Shown here piece after piece: positions 18,147 through 27,450 of a stretch of 64,000 nt of DNA (position 1 is the first letter of the stretch; each line of letters begins with the position of its first letter). Origin of the DNA: G963677485 sp942492855. Lineage in GTDB: Bacteria; Armatimonadota; HRBIN16. The DNA lies in the NCBI GenBank assembly GCA_942492855.1, contig OW818647.1, positions 372,001 to 436,000 on the forward strand, given 5' to 3'. Position numbers and translations under genes: made by a program. The notes beneath the pieces are model-generated. The model was not told the origin of the DNA. It did not search any database and saw nothing but the letters and a program-made list of their open reading frames with translations.

Positions 18147-19715
18147 ATGCAGCCAGTTGTCACCGCACAGCAGATGCGCGAAATTGACCAAATCACCATA
18201 GAGCAGTATGGTGTCCCAGGCATTGTACTGATGGAGCACGCTGCGCTCAGCGTGGTGCATGCCATCGAGCAGCACTGGGGCAGTCTCCACAACAAACGCG
18301 TTCTGGTGTTCTGCGGTCACGGCAACAACGGGGGCGACGGCTTCGCGATCGCACGCCTCGCGGCCCATCGTGGGGCGAAAGTCACTGTGGTGTTCTCGGG
18401 TGATCGTGAGCGCATGAGCGATGAGACCAGCACCAACTGCGAGGCCGACAAGTTACACGACATCCCCATATTGGAGAGTGCTGATTGTGATCTGGAAATG
18501 GCGATTCAAGCCGCAGACATCATCGTCGATGCCCTGTTGGGCACCGGCACCTCCGGCACTCTGCGCGACGAGACACAGCGACTTGTTGGCCTCATCAACC
18601 AGCGTCCCCAGTCGTCCAAACTAGTAGCGGTGGACATCCCCACCGGGTTACACGCTGATACCGGTCAGATTCTGGGTCAAGCGGTGCAAGCCGACCTCAC
18701 CGTCACATTTGGGCATCGAAAACCGGCCCTGTGCATCACCCCGGGCATCACCTACTGCGGGAAGGTCGTCGTAGCGGATATCGGCATCCCTGCTCAGGCG
18801 ATACTGCAGGTGAAGCCGGCCATATTTTGGGTCGGTCAGTCGGCCCTGCAGTCACTCATGCCCCAAAGGCCTGTCGATGGGCATAAAGGCGTCTTTGGCC
18901 ACACGCTAATCGTGGGCGGCAGCGCCGGTTTCGCCGGTGCTCCCATGCTGGCGGCCTCCGCTGCGATCAAGGCTGGCGTGGGGCTCTGTACGGCCGCGAT
19001 ACCGGATAGCTACGTATCAGCAGGGCTGGCGGTGGAGCCCGGTGTGATGTGGCATGGGATGGGGCTGCATTCGGAGCATCTCGGTGCTGAATGTGAAGTG
19101 CCGTTGCGCAAGCTGATTGGGCAGGTGAAGTCGCTGGCCATCGGTCCGGGATTGGGGCAGCATCCTGAGACAGTGAAGCTGCTGCTGCGCCTGCTGGAGG
19201 GGCCGCTCCCGCCGTTGGTGCTGGATGCCGATGCGCTGAACATACTGGCAGCCCACTCATCATCATTGGCCAGCCATCAGCCCTCTGAGCGGCAGGTGGT
19301 GCTCACCCCCCACCCTGGTGAGCTGGCCCGGCTGATGGGCATGAGCATCCCGGAGGTTCAACAAGATCGAATCGCGGCGGCACGCGCCGCGGCAGCACGG
19401 TATAAAAGTGTGGTGGTGTTGAAAGGCGCCCACAGTGTCGTGGCATCTCCAGATGGGTCCGCCTACATTATCGCCACGGGTAATCCGATCCTGGCGGTTG
19501 GCGGCAGCGGTGACGTTCTGACAGGAATCATCGCAGCCCTGATGGCGCAAGGGCTCCCCGCTCTGGAGGCCGCGATCCTCGGCAGCGGGTGGCATGGCTT
19601 GGCTGGCGATGTGACGGCAGAGAACCTTGGACAGGCCGGTGCCAGTCCAATAGATATCGTACGGGCCATCCCGCTGGCCCGACTGCGCTGCTTGCCTCAG
19701 GAGGATTCTGCGTGA
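18147..19715 (+). CDS. nnrED: bifunctional NAD(P)H-hydrate epimerase / ADP-dependent dehydratase
   Basis: 522 residues. It repairs hydrated NADH and NADPH: the N-terminal YjeF_N domain (about 1-215; CGHGNNGGDGFAIAR and DALLGTGTSG) epimerises, and the C-terminal carbohydrate-kinase-like domain dehydrates (GPGLG, LDADALN, LTPHPGELARLMG, KGAHSV, GSGDVLTGIIAAL). The first codon of the open frame is GTG 18141, but ATG 18147 has AGAGG at the right distance and matches the usual beginning VVTAQQMREID. The stop overlaps the GTG start of the FHA gene by four bases, so it heads a three-gene unit. Confidence 0.95.
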   Translation: MQPVVTAQQMREIDQITIEQYGVPGIVLMEHAALSVVHAIEQHWGSLHNKRVLVFCGHGNNGGDGFAIARLAAHRGAKVTVVFSGDRERMSDETSTNCEADKLHDIPILESADCDLEMAIQAADIIVDALLGTGTSGTLRDETQRLVGLINQRPQSSKLVAVDIPTGLHADTGQILGQAVQADLTVTFGHRKPALCITPGITYCGKVVVADIGIPAQAILQVKPAIFWVGQSALQSLMPQRPVDGHKGVFGHTLIVGGSAGFAGAPMLAASAAIKAGVGLCTAAIPDSYVSAGLAVEPGVMWHGMGLHSEHLGAECEVPLRKLIGQVKSLAIGPGLGQHPETVKLLLRLLEGPLPPLVLDADALNILAAHSSSLASHQPSERQVVLTPHPGELARLMGMSIPEVQQDRIAAARAAAARYKSVVVLKGAHSVVASPDGSAYIIATGNPILAVGGSGDVLTGIIAALMAQGLPALEAAILGSGWHGLAGDVTAENLGQAGASPIDIVRAIPLARLRCLPQEDSA

Positions 19716-21013
19716 AACTGCATCTCGCTGCCGTTGTGTCTCTGTTTCTGTTCATGATCACCGCTCAGATGGCGATGGCCCTCCCAAAGACCCTGGAGGT
19801 GCAGTTCCCTCAGGACCAAACCGTGTGGATGTGGGTGGAGGGATCCGAAAATCAGCCCTTCACACCACCCCAAAAGGCCGATGGTGGCCAGGCCACCCTC
19901 AAACTAGACGCGGTCAACAAGCGATTTGGGGCCGACGCTGAGCTCAAGACATCTGCCGCCCACCTCTGCGCGCTCAATACCGACACAGGCAACCTGGCCA
20001 TCAAGCCGATCGCCATCGACAGCAATGAGGTGGTGGTGCGCAAGACAGACTTCAAGTATATCAACCGCCTCACCATCCGCGTGGTCGACAGCAAAGGCTA
20101 CGGCGTGTCGAGTTCTGTGCTGACGATCAGCGACAGCTCGGGGAAAAGCGAGTCGATGGTGCTGACGCCCAGCCACGGCGGCGACCTGGACGTGTTCCGA
20201 ATGCGCACAGGCAAGATCAGTCTGGCAGGCAAGTATGGCGACAACCTCTCGGCTGTGACCGAAGCGGACATCACCCCTAATCGGGCCGACCCAGTGCCGG
20301 TCATTAAGATGCTGCTTAGCAGCGGAGCATCTGTGCTGAGCACCAAACCCGGCGAGGTATCATCACCGGCATCCGGTTCCGAACCCGCAGCCAAGAGCCA
20401 GCAATCGGCACCCGTGCATCCATTGAACGTGTTGCTGGGGTTATTGGTGCTGGCGGGCATCGGATATGGCGTCTACCGGATGTTGAAAAACCGCGATGCC
20501 AGCCTGAGCGGAGTACTGAAGCAGCTTGGAGTTGACCCCAACGCAGAGGAACAGATACCACCCCTGAAAGCCATAAAACCTGAAGGCAAGGCACCTGAAG
20601 GTGTGAAAGTGCCAGAGGGCCACTGCCCCTTCTGCGGCAAACCCAAAGAAGAATGCGAGTGTAACAAGCCCGCTCAGATGCCCGTATCGGCCCCCAGCAT
20701 CGCCTCTACCGCGAAGTTTGCGGCATCGCCGGTTTTGGTAGGGGTATCGGCGAATGTGGGCTCTGTGCGGTTTACTGTGCCGGAGGGCGAAAGTATTCTC
20801 GGCCGCGACTCTAGCTGTCAATTGGCCATCGGTGATGACACCACGGTCAGCCGGATGCACTTGCAGCTAATCTGGCAGGCCCAGACGCTGACGGCAAAGG
20901 ACCTGGGCAGTGCAAACGGCAGCCGTGTCAATGGACAGACGCTAACCCAAGCCGAACTGCACCCAGGCGATATGCTGCAACTGGGCACCACGATCCTGCG
21001 TGTGGAAGGCTAA
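19712..21013 (+). CDS. secreted/membrane FHA-domain protein with zinc-ribbon-like motif
   Basis: 433 residues from GTG 19712, which overlaps the nnrED stop and has AGGAGG at 19699-19704. A signal peptide (ending near AMALPK) is followed by about 200 beta-rich residues, one membrane helix (about 236-257), a CPFCGKPKEECEC motif (about 304-317) and a C-terminal FHA domain (about 350-432: ILGRDSSCQLAI, VSRMHLQL, LGSANGSRVNG). FHA domains bind phosphothreonine; with one helix after an exported N-terminus the FHA should face the cytoplasm. No kinase gene is nearby. It shares motif order with the next gene. Confidence 0.82.
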   Translation: MKLHLAAVVSLFLFMITAQMAMALPKTLEVQFPQDQTVWMWVEGSENQPFTPPQKADGGQATLKLDAVNKRFGADAELKTSAAHLCALNTDTGNLAIKPIAIDSNEVVVRKTDFKYINRLTIRVVDSKGYGVSSSVLTISDSSGKSESMVLTPSHGGDLDVFRMRTGKISLAGKYGDNLSAVTEADITPNRADPVPVIKMLLSSGASVLSTKPGEVSSPASGSEPAAKSQQSAPVHPLNVLLGLLVLAGIGYGVYRMLKNRDASLSGVLKQLGVDPNAEEQIPPLKAIKPEGKAPEGVKVPEGHCPFCGKPKEECECNKPAQMPVSAPSIASTAKFAASPVLVGVSANVGSVRFTVPEGESILGRDSSCQLAIGDDTTVSRMHLQLIWQAQTLTAKDLGSANGSRVNGQTLTQAELHPGDMLQLGTTILRVEG

Positions 21014-21016
21014 CAT

Positions 21017-22432
21017 ATGTTCAAACGGGTTTCCCTCAGCGTGATACTGGGCCTAGTGGGCGGAATCGCGACTTTCATTATTCAAGAGCTGCTGGTCGAC
21101 AACAAGGCGATTCTAGGTGGCTTAATGACCGCCTTTCGCAACACCATGGCACAAGCGCTCATTATTGGTGGAGTCATGTGCTTTTTTCTTGGCCTTGCAG
21201 AACGATTGGGGCGTAATGACACCCGCGGAGCACTGCGCCAAGCAGGAGTTGCCGCCTTGTTAGGACTACCCGGCGGTGTAATCTCATACAACATCTCCAA
21301 CGTGATCTACTCGTTCATAAGCAAACTGTTGGGCAACCCTGTGGTATATGGTCAAGCCGGGTTTGGTGGCTATGCGCTTGACATAGTGCCACGCGCAATT
21401 GGATGGATGTTTTTAGGTGCGGGTTTGGGCCTGACCGCCAGCATTCCCGCAGGCTCCGCGAGACGAAGCTGGCACGCCACTGTGGGTGGTGCAATAGGAG
21501 GGATTGTCGCAGGCATATCATTCTCACTACTATCTGCTACCGTTGGAAGTATCTTTGCTGGGCTTTCAGGTAAACCCAATGAAGCGGTTGAAGTGGGCGT
21601 CTTCGGCCGTGCGGTGGGTTTTACTGTGATCGGAGGGGCCGTAGGGTTGCTGATGAGCTTGATGAAGGAGATGCTGAAGAGTGCCTGGATCGAGGTGATC
21701 CTGGCCCGCAACGAATCGCAGGAGTTCCTCATCGACAAAACACGCAACATGATCGGCCGATCCGAAACGGCGGATGTGCCGCTTTACGGTGACCCAGCTA
21801 TCGCCCCAAGCCAAGCGGCGATACTATGGGCAGATGGCGCGTTCGTGCTGCAGAATCTGAATGCACAAACCATCGTCAGCGTCAACAACGGTGCGCCTGG
21901 CGGGTTGAAGCATGGCGATGTCATCCGAATCGGCAGTTATACCCTCAGGTTCTGCGAAAAGAAGGGTCGTGTCCCCTCTGCGGTTCTTGACAAGGCTAAA
22001 ACTGCCCAAAAGGTGCTGGCAGACCCTTCAGGGGCCTGCCCCTTCTGCGGGAAAATCCCCGATGCCAAGACGGGCCAGTGCCAGTGCTCCGGCACGATAG
22101 CACCGCAGCCCATGCCCCCCGCTCCAGCTCCAACTGCGAACGCAGGGGCGGCCGCGGAGATTAGGATTGTGAATGGCGCACTCAGCGGGCAGGTGCTAAG
22201 GCTACAACAGGCCCTCGCCATCGGCCGCGACGCCAGTTGCCAATTGCAGCTTACCGAGGACACGCTGGTCAGCCGTCGGCACGCCCGTCTGGAGCCCCGC
22301 AACGCCGCGTGGGTGGTGATTGATGAGGGTAGCAGCAACGGCACCTTTGTGAACGGCAGCCGTGTGCAGGAGAGTGCGATCAAGCCTGGCGACATTCTGA
22401 CCATCGGGCATACTACGCTACAAGTAGGCTAA
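21017..22432 (+). CDS. polytopic membrane protein with two FHA domains and zinc-ribbon-like motif
   Basis: 471 residues, three bases after the previous gene. The N-terminal half (about 1-220) holds several glycine-rich membrane helices. Then follow a first, degenerate FHA domain (about 240-312; MIGRSETADVPL, with APSQAAIL in place of SRxH), the motif CPFCGKIPDAKTGQCQC (about 340-358) and a second, canonical FHA domain (about 383-471; AIGRDASCQLQL, VSRRHARLE, EGSSNGTFVNG). The shared zinc-ribbon-then-FHA tail shows it is related to the upstream protein. Likely a membrane scaffold that recruits phosphothreonine proteins; partner unknown. Confidence 0.82.
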   Translation: MFKRVSLSVILGLVGGIATFIIQELLVDNKAILGGLMTAFRNTMAQALIIGGVMCFFLGLAERLGRNDTRGALRQAGVAALLGLPGGVISYNISNVIYSFISKLLGNPVVYGQAGFGGYALDIVPRAIGWMFLGAGLGLTASIPAGSARRSWHATVGGAIGGIVAGISFSLLSATVGSIFAGLSGKPNEAVEVGVFGRAVGFTVIGGAVGLLMSLMKEMLKSAWIEVILARNESQEFLIDKTRNMIGRSETADVPLYGDPAIAPSQAAILWADGAFVLQNLNAQTIVSVNNGAPGGLKHGDVIRIGSYTLRFCEKKGRVPSAVLDKAKTAQKVLADPSGACPFCGKIPDAKTGQCQCSGTIAPQPMPPAPAPTANAGAAAEIRIVNGALSGQVLRLQQALAIGRDASCQLQLTEDTLVSRRHARLEPRNAAWVVIDEGSSNGTFVNGSRVQESAIKPGDILTIGHTTLQVG

Positions 22433-22457
22433 GGTTGTTGGGGCGTTTGTAAATAAC

Positions 22458-22572
22458 TAGTCGTAGGGGCGTCCCTTGTGGGCGCCCTAATCCCGACGTG
22501 TATATCGGTAATCGGTGTAGGGGCGACCGGCCGGTCGCCCCTACGACAGTATCAGTTACAGCCTGGGCTGAT
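22458..22572. repeat. dispersed palindromic repeats, including a perfect 28-base palindrome
   Basis: A TAGGGGCGTCCC-TTGTG-GGCGCCCTA hairpin at about 22464-22489, then a perfect palindrome at 22517-22544 (half-site GTAGGGGCGACCGG). The flanking words ACGACAGTATCAGTTACAG and CCTGGGCTG recur in inverted form at 25.68 kb. Confidence 0.8.
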
Positions 22573-22629
22573 GTGCTGTCTTTGGTTGGTGGTGTTTGTG
22601 GGAAAAAATGTGGGGGTGTCACAAAATGC

Positions 22630-22716
22630 TGGTGCCGAGAGGGGGACTCGAACCCCCAAGCCCTTGCAGGCACTAGAACCTGAATCTAGCGTGTCTACCA
22701 ATTTCACCATCTCGGC
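22630..22716 (-). tRNA. tRNA-Leu (anticodon CAG)
   Basis: Read on the minus strand: acceptor GCCGAGA pairs with TCTCGGC, discriminator A, encoded CCA (22630-22632). The anticodon stem CTAGA/TCTAG encloses the loop TTCAGGT with CAG at its centre. A long variable arm (TGCCTGCAAGGGCT region) marks a class II tRNA, and the T arm GGGGGTTCGAGTCCCCC is complete. It sits alone between two plus-strand genes. Confidence 0.96.
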
Positions 22717-22886
22717 TCGGCATAAAATATGTTACAGCACATCGGCCGTATTGTCAAGATTAACACATAATTCGCCCAAAATCCGCCGATCAGGCTCATA
22801 TCTACCCAGTTCCTTTCGTTTAGGGCTAAAATATAACAGTTGGATTAATCGAACTATCACATCAGTCTGAGATCGCGGGGGAATAT

Positions 22887-25649
22887 ATGAAAACGCTCTG
22901 GGCAGTAATACCTTTGTGTGGCACATTGATGTTTGGCAGCGGTGTCATCTCGGCGAAGCCTACTCCAAAACCCGTCCGCATATACAGTCGTGTACTGGAT
23001 GGCAAGCAGATGATGCAGCAGCCCCCCGCAGGGTCACGGCTCTGGATTGCAATGGCTGGCGGAGCCATCACCCCCAGTGACGAACTCCGGGCTCTTGGAA
23101 CCTCACTTTGGATGTTTGATGCCGATTACCTCGCCAGTTTCCGTACCGAAGCCGGGCAGGTCAATTCGCAGGCTCTGCGTGACACGATTCGGCGTGCCAA
23201 GATGGTGGGCTGTTTCCCCGTGTTAGGCACCAATTTCGCCACTCTCGCTGAAGGCGCTTTCATGCCCGCGCTGTATACCCCTGTCAGCCTGGCTGATGGA
23301 TCGGTCACTGTGAACGCGATATCCCCCTGGAGTCCCGCCCTGTCCACTTTCATGTCCGAACGCTGGACGGATTTCGCCTCTGACTGCGCTCCTGAGAAAC
23401 CCGGGCTGATGATCGGCGTGTACGGCGAGAATGGCCAGGCAGGCAGTTTCATGGGCTCCAAAGAGATGCCCGTGCTTGAAGAAGGCAAGAGTGTGAGCAA
23501 GAAGGTGCCTGTCGGCTTCTGGTGGGGCGATACCTCCGCGGTCAGCAACTTCCAGAAGAGCATGCTACGCCAGTATGAAACCATAGACAAGCTGAACACA
23601 GCCTGGGGCACCGGTTATACATCGGAGACGCAGATCGCCCTCCCTGTCGGCCCGGAGTCCGGCGAACGCTACTGGCTGGATGCACTAGCCTGGTATGCCA
23701 ACGGATTCTCCTACATGGCCGACATACAGGCCAGGATCGCTAAACGGGTCATGCCGGATTCGCCGCGGTTTCTGCCAGCCGGCATGAACGGGTTCAACCC
23801 GCGTTTTGGAGCCGATATCAGCGCACTGGCCAAAGTGGCCGGTCGCAACGGATGCACCCTCATCCTGGAGCCAGACCGCTACAGTGTCGACGGCCGAATC
23901 CTGAACGTGCTGGGAGCCACCGCGGCTAAGTTCTACAAGGCGAACTGGATGGCTGGTCGTCGTAATAGCGTGGATATCAACCCCTCAGTCCGCATGTTTG
24001 ACGTCATTGCAGGAGGAGGTGTTGGCTGGGTGGAGCCACAAGCGCTCGCTGCCGGCACGGTGCCTGATATCGAACGCAGCCTGCGTTCACTGGATATCGG
24101 CACACCAGTGGTCGATACCGCCATGCTGCTTCCGACCGCACAGATGCGGTTGATGTCGGGCAGAGGTCTCGCCAACCTATCCACCAAATTCGAACAGCTT
24201 CGTGACCGCTTCCCGATGGATGTGGTAGACGAGCGTCTCATCACAGATGGTGCTCTTGCCGGGTACCGCACTCTGTTTATCTTCAATACCTCAATGCTGG
24301 AACCAGGCACCATAAAGCAAATCTCCGACTGGGTTAAAGCTGGTGGGATGCTGGTCACGAATGCCGATCAAGCCATCCGCACGCCAGGAGGCAACGGCAC
24401 ACTGTGGCAGTCCCTCTTCGGGGTGGCAAAACCCACAAGCATAGAAGCGAGCTTCCTGCCGCAAATGGTGGGCACGGCTTACCGATTCGATCTGTCCAGC
24501 GACGAGGGCAATGCATTGAAGTGGGGTGACTGGCAGCCATCGCAGCAGCCCGAGTCCGCTGGCTGGATGAGCTTTACGAAAAAAGGCGGTGTCAAACTAC
24601 CCGCCAGCGGCCAGAACAGTTACGGTCTGAGCATCACCGCTCGCGGCGAAAAAGGCAGCCGCACCACGGTGGTGCTGGACAACAAACCCATTGGCATACT
24701 CGATGCCGATGGCACGGTGGTGTATAAATTCGCAGTCAACCCAAAACCTGTGGCCGGCATCAGCCAGCTTCAGTTTATCAGCAGCGGACGCAGCAGCCAC
24801 GAGATCAAGACGATAGGTCTTCAGTTGGTGGGAGCCAGTGACTTCCCGGGTGCCCCCGGTGTGTGGCGATTTAACAAACCCACGGCCACCATTGCCAAAT
24901 CGCTGTTTATGCCCATGAGTAAGGGCGGCATAGCCCTGCTGCCCACCATCACCAGCTCACACGGGCAAGACTACATCCGCGCGCTCTGCCAGGAGTTTGT
25001 GTGCAACCGAACTAACCTCGCAAAACAAGCTGTGAATGCACCGCTCATCGACGGGTTGGAAGACCACGTCGAGTCAGCTTTACTGACCGATCGAATGGTG
25101 ATGCTTAACCGCAACAACAAAGAGCTGACCCGAACCGTCGCCCTGAGCGGCCTGAAAAAGGCTGGTCTAAGTGATGATGAGTTAGGTGGCGACCTCAAGC
25201 TGCCAGCGAACAGCATCAACTCTATCACCATCCAACCCCGACCTGTGGAACTGATGCTTGGCTGCGAGCAGTTTATCAATCTTTATGCCAACAAAGCCGA
25301 GATGCTGCAGGGTTGTCTGCCTGATGACGTCCCTAACTGCGTCGCTCTGAAGGACACAGCCAAAATAGCCACACGCTTCCCGCTGGGTGTGGCAGGTGAA
25401 TATCGGCTGTTCATCCGAGCACTGCGGAATGGTGAGCCCTCCGCTGTTGATATCCGCATCGACGGAAAGCCGCTCAAAGGAAGCGAGCCGGCCAGGGTGG
25501 GCGATGTGTGGTATCTGGGAAGTGTGAAGCTAAGCCGTGGCAACCACCTACTGGAGCTGACAGGCAAGAAGTATCAAACGGTGTATGCCGACTTCATTCT
25601 GCTGTCAGGCGACCAGCGCGTAGAGGGGTTCCGCATCGTTCAGCGGTAG
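22887..25649 (+). CDS. secreted GH42-like glycoside hydrolase
   Basis: 920 residues. Signal peptide at the N-terminus (ending near VISAKP). The first about 430 residues look like a (beta/alpha)8 enzyme of the GH42 type: GVYGENGQAG, where Glu could be the acid/base, and FQKSMLRQYETIDKLNTAWGT, typical of GH42 beta-galactosidases. Then comes a GATase-like trimerisation domain (RTLFIFNTSMLEPGTIKQISDWVKAGG, about 450-500) and beta-rich C-terminal modules. It probably cleaves beta-galactosides or related glycans outside the cytoplasm. I could not pick the nucleophile Glu with confidence, so activity is inferred. ATG 22887 with a weak GGGGG ribosome site. Confidence 0.72.
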   Translation: MKTLWAVIPLCGTLMFGSGVISAKPTPKPVRIYSRVLDGKQMMQQPPAGSRLWIAMAGGAITPSDELRALGTSLWMFDADYLASFRTEAGQVNSQALRDTIRRAKMVGCFPVLGTNFATLAEGAFMPALYTPVSLADGSVTVNAISPWSPALSTFMSERWTDFASDCAPEKPGLMIGVYGENGQAGSFMGSKEMPVLEEGKSVSKKVPVGFWWGDTSAVSNFQKSMLRQYETIDKLNTAWGTGYTSETQIALPVGPESGERYWLDALAWYANGFSYMADIQARIAKRVMPDSPRFLPAGMNGFNPRFGADISALAKVAGRNGCTLILEPDRYSVDGRILNVLGATAAKFYKANWMAGRRNSVDINPSVRMFDVIAGGGVGWVEPQALAAGTVPDIERSLRSLDIGTPVVDTAMLLPTAQMRLMSGRGLANLSTKFEQLRDRFPMDVVDERLITDGALAGYRTLFIFNTSMLEPGTIKQISDWVKAGGMLVTNADQAIRTPGGNGTLWQSLFGVAKPTSIEASFLPQMVGTAYRFDLSSDEGNALKWGDWQPSQQPESAGWMSFTKKGGVKLPASGQNSYGLSITARGEKGSRTTVVLDNKPIGILDADGTVVYKFAVNPKPVAGISQLQFISSGRSSHEIKTIGLQLVGASDFPGAPGVWRFNKPTATIAKSLFMPMSKGGIALLPTITSSHGQDYIRALCQEFVCNRTNLAKQAVNAPLIDGLEDHVESALLTDRMVMLNRNNKELTRTVALSGLKKAGLSDDELGGDLKLPANSINSITIQPRPVELMLGCEQFINLYANKAEMLQGCLPDDVPNCVALKDTAKIATRFPLGVAGEYRLFIRALRNGEPSAVDIRIDGKPLKGSEPARVGDVWYLGSVKLSRGNHLLELTGKKYQTVYADFILLSGDQRVEGFRIVQR

Positions 25650-25955
25650 GGTGTGATGGGCATTCCGTGCTTGCACGGCAGCCCAGGCTGTAACTGATAC
25701 GGTCGTAGGGGCCACCCTTGTGGTGGCCCTATTCGGGCGACCGGCCGGTCGCCCCTACGACAGTATTCTGGCAACCATGGGCGCCCACAAGGGACGCCCC
25801 TACGACTAGAGACTCGCAAGACTGCTGAAGTAGTCTTATATGACGTTATTATACTCGGTAAGAAGGCCCCCAGCCCGTTTCAACGGGCTTTTCGTGTAAT
25901 TAGCCGCAGGGCCTTCAGCCCGCGGACTCTGGAGTTATCGATTGATCCTACCGGT
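25650..25955. repeat. palindromic repeat cluster and bidirectional terminator between convergent genes
   Basis: From 25678: CAGCCCAGGCTGTAACTGAT, GTAGGGGCCACCC/GGTGGCCC hairpin, GGGCGACC/GGTCGCCC palindrome and an inverted GGGCGCCCACAAGGG copy to about 25808. At 25872-25892 there is a stem AGCCCG-TTTCAA-CGGGCT followed by TTTT, which can end transcription of the GH42-like gene and perhaps of wecC from the other side. No coding sequence seen. Confidence 0.7.
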
Positions 25956-27173
25956 TTACCCGGCGATGCCGGCAAACTCATTATGTGCCACCAGCACCTT
26001 AACGTATCCGCCCGAAGACATCGCTGTGTCCAAATCCACAAGCTTCATATGATGGTAGCCAGCAAGCGGCTTCGGCAGTTCATTCACGTGAGGCTCCACC
26101 ACGAGAACCTGTCCTGCCCACTTTTCTGCCACCAGAGCGGCCACTTGAACGGCGGGGCTTTCACGAAGGTCATCCACATTCGGTTTGTAAGCCAAACCCA
26201 GCAGTATGATGGTCCCCACTGAACCCGCAGCCTCTATGATCTCTAGTGCCACCTGGGCCGGACGGGCGTCATTCACCTGCCTTGCCGTTTGGATCAATTG
26301 GGCGATTTCGGGCGCGCTATGCACCAGGAACCAGGGGTCAACCGCTATGCAGTGTCCGCCTACTCCTATCCCGGGCTGCAGGATATTCACCCGCGGATGC
26401 CGGTTGGCCATCGCAATCACCTCTGTCGCCTCCACGCCGAATTTCCGGCAGATGCTGGCCAGTTCATTGGCATAGGCAATATTGATATCACGGAAGGTGT
26501 TTTCGGCCAGTTTACACAGCTCCGCCGCGGTAGCGCTGGTGGTCAACACCTCACCCTTCACAAAGCTCACGTATAACGCAGCAGCCACCTTAGCACAAAA
26601 CGGGGTGACTCCACCCACAATACGGTCATTATGATAGAGCTCATGAATGATTTTGCCGGGGATCACTCTCTCCGGGCAGTGAGCCAGGCAGAAGTCTACC
26701 CCTGCCGTTAAGCCGCATACCCGCTTGATGGCTGGGGCCACGACATTCTCACAACAAAGGGGCGGTACCGTGCTTTCCAAAATCACCAGGGAGCCTTTGG
26801 TCAGGGTCACGGCCAGTTGCTCTGCCGCACGCTCCACATAGAGCAAATCGGGAGACTTGTCGGGATGGCTGGGTGTAGGCACCGCAATGATGTAGACATC
26901 GGCCTGCGGCATATCGACCGTCGCGGTGAGTTTACCGGCCTCCACCACTCGGGAAACCAGTTCCTGCAGCCCGTTCTCACTAATATGAATATTCCCGCCG
27001 GATATGGTGTCCACTACCGACTGGCTGATGTCGACCCCGATCACGTCAAACCCATTTTCAGCTAAAACCGCACTAGTAGGCAAACCGATGTATCCCAGAC
27101 CAATCACACAGACACGCGCCGATTTCCCGATGATCTTCTGCACCAGCATATTCAGTTCTGGAGACGTGCTCAT
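25956..27173 (-). CDS. wecC: nucleotide-sugar dehydrogenase, UDP-ManNAc dehydrogenase (WecC) type
   Basis: 405 residues. The family oxidises a UDP-sugar twice with NAD to the uronic acid; WecC relatives act on UDP-N-acetylmannosamine. Motifs: Rossmann VCVIGLGYIGLPTS near residue 20, VPTPSH, ILESTVPP, the WecC-type stretch HCPERVIPGKIIHELYHNDRIVGG, the catalytic Cys in GVGGHCIAVDPWF, and the C-terminal UDP-binding domain GLAYKPNVDDLRESPA. No other polysaccharide genes adjoin it; a wecG-type transferase lies at 50.9 kb and could act in the same pathway. The exact sugar is inferred from motif similarity. Confidence 0.88.
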   Translation of the reverse strand: MSTSPELNMLVQKIIGKSARVCVIGLGYIGLPTSAVLAENGFDVIGVDISQSVVDTISGGNIHISENGLQELVSRVVEAGKLTATVDMPQADVYIIAVPTPSHPDKSPDLLYVERAAEQLAVTLTKGSLVILESTVPPLCCENVVAPAIKRVCGLTAGVDFCLAHCPERVIPGKIIHELYHNDRIVGGVTPFCAKVAAALYVSFVKGEVLTTSATAAELCKLAENTFRDINIAYANELASICRKFGVEATEVIAMANRHPRVNILQPGIGVGGHCIAVDPWFLVHSAPEIAQLIQTARQVNDARPAQVALEIIEAAGSVGTIILLGLAYKPNVDDLRESPAVQVAALVAEKWAGQVLVVEPHVNELPKPLAGYHHMKLVDLDTAMSSGGYVKVLVAHNEFAGIAG

Positions 27174-27297
27174 ATTATCGTTTACAACCTCTGTAGTTGA
27201 GACATGCTCTTTGCCTTCCGGTCAGAGCAAGGACATTTTATCAATCCGCCTGTTAATTGACAATCACGGTCGATGTTAGTTTGGCGGTTCGAACAAG

Positions 27298-27327
27298 TTA
27301 TCAAATGTCACGGCTAAATGGTATAAT
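27298..27327 (+). promoter_or_regulatory. promoter of the nusA operon
   Basis: TATAAT at 27322-27327 with a 4-of-6 -35 match TTATCA at 27298-27303 (spacer 18). It lies about 50 bases before the terminator-like hairpin that precedes nusA. Confidence 0.5.
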
Positions 27328-27377
27328 CAATATGCCGGTATCTCTTTCCATACTGGCCATAGTTTGGTTTTCCGTGA

Positions 27378-27408
27378 AAGGAGTGGGCGGAGCGTGCCCA
27401 CTCTTTTT
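27378..27408 (+). terminator. attenuator-like intrinsic terminator in the nusA leader
   Basis: An 8-bp stem GAGTGGGC/GCCCACTC (27381-27388 with 27396-27403), 7-base loop, followed by TTTTT, with A residues before the stem. It lies between the predicted promoter and the nusA start, so transcripts must read through it. Confidence 0.75.
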
Positions 27409-27450
27409 CATACACATAGCAAACATAACTTTACACGGTGGGAGGCGGTC

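Noticed and set aside
22478..22870. 130-codon open frame over the tRNA-Leu region
   Set aside because: Spans palindromic repeats and the complement of the tRNA gene.
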